From NCBI GenBank assembly GCA_041581405.1, contig JBFIDI010000127.1:1-12285 (forward strand): DNA of 12,285 nucleotides, written 5' to 3'. Below, piece by piece: positions 12,264 to 12,285 of the stretch. This DNA comes from CAISIP01 sp041581405 (GTDB taxonomy: Bacteria > Pseudomonadota > Gammaproteobacteria > Burkholderiales > Burkholderiaceae_C). The notes beneath the pieces were generated by a model that worked only from the letters and a program-made list of their open reading frames with translations, did not search any database and was not told the DNA's origin. A program made the translations under genes and the position numbers. Every line of letters starts with the position of its first letter. Within the stretch, counting starts at the first letter, position 1.

Positions 12264-12285
12264 GTGAAAGACGGTCCGCAGACTC
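12264..12285 (+). CDS. Possible start of a third operon gene, cut by the right edge
   Basis: A GTG at 12264, one base after the lyase stop, is preceded by GGAG (12254-12257) at 6 bases and opens a frame (reading MKDGPQT) that stays open to the end of the window. Seven codons are too few to identify anything; the spacing simply fits a further gene in the CoA-transferase/lyase operon. Confidence 0.25.

Noticed and set aside
1..12285. CRISPR array, tRNA or rRNA genes, integrase or insertion sequence
   Set aside because: I found no regularly spaced long repeats, no tRNA-like cloverleaf, no ribosomal RNA sequence and no transposase or integrase motifs on either strand. The only periodic repeat is the short 19-bp-spaced triplet at 7681-7728.

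Overview
The window is about 12.3 kb of very GC-rich, densely coding bacterial DNA. The gene content points to a betaproteobacterium of the order Burkholderiales, perhaps an Alcaligenaceae- or Comamonadaceae-like organism. The indicators are a Bug/Ttc-type solute receptor, a LysR regulator beside a class III CoA-transferase and an HMG-CoA-lyase-type gene, a homodimeric AceE-type E1, and Csu-type (SCPU) fimbriae. This placement is inference from gene content; no rRNA or other marker gene is present.

Layout. (1) 1-856, minus strand: the start of a chaperone-usher fimbrial operon, with a spore-coat-U (Csu-type) pilin followed by a periplasmic chaperone that runs off the left edge. (2) 1122-3042, plus strand: a small SpoIIAA/STAS-like protein, a CapV-like patatin phospholipase with no nucleotide cyclase beside it, and a two-CBS-domain protein. 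(3) 3057-4448: a small SAM-dependent methyltransferase (minus) and a glutathione S-transferase family protein (plus), transcribed divergently from a region holding an operator-like inverted repeat. (4) 4494-7682: an Lrp/AsnC regulator (minus) divergent from an 870-residue AceE-type 2-oxoacid dehydrogenase E1 (plus), with an Lrp-box-like site between them and no E2 or E3 gene nearby. This resembles the mdeR/mdeB arrangement. (5) 7905-12262: a periplasmic Bug receptor, a convergent LysR regulator, and, divergent from that regulator, a class III CoA-transferase translationally coupled to an HMG-CoA-lyase-type gene. The first bases of a possible next gene lie at the right edge.

How region 5 works together. 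The regions upstream of the Bug gene and of the CoA-transferase gene each carry nearly the same 15-bp LysR-type box, TTCGCGTTTTGCGAA or TTCCCGTTTTGCGAA, in the same orientation. Each box is followed at the same distance by matching promoter-like sequence. This suggests that the LysR protein encoded between them controls both uptake (Bug) and activation plus carbon-carbon cleavage (CoA-transferase, lyase) of a single branched or hydroxylated dicarboxylic acid. It is the strongest unexplained structure in the window.

I see no insertion sequence, integrase, CRISPR array, tRNA or rRNA. No gap between genes exceeds about 265 bases. Very long open frames opposite or beside the real genes (5172-8909 minus; the 10256-11269 part of a plus-strand frame) are GC-rich shadow frames.
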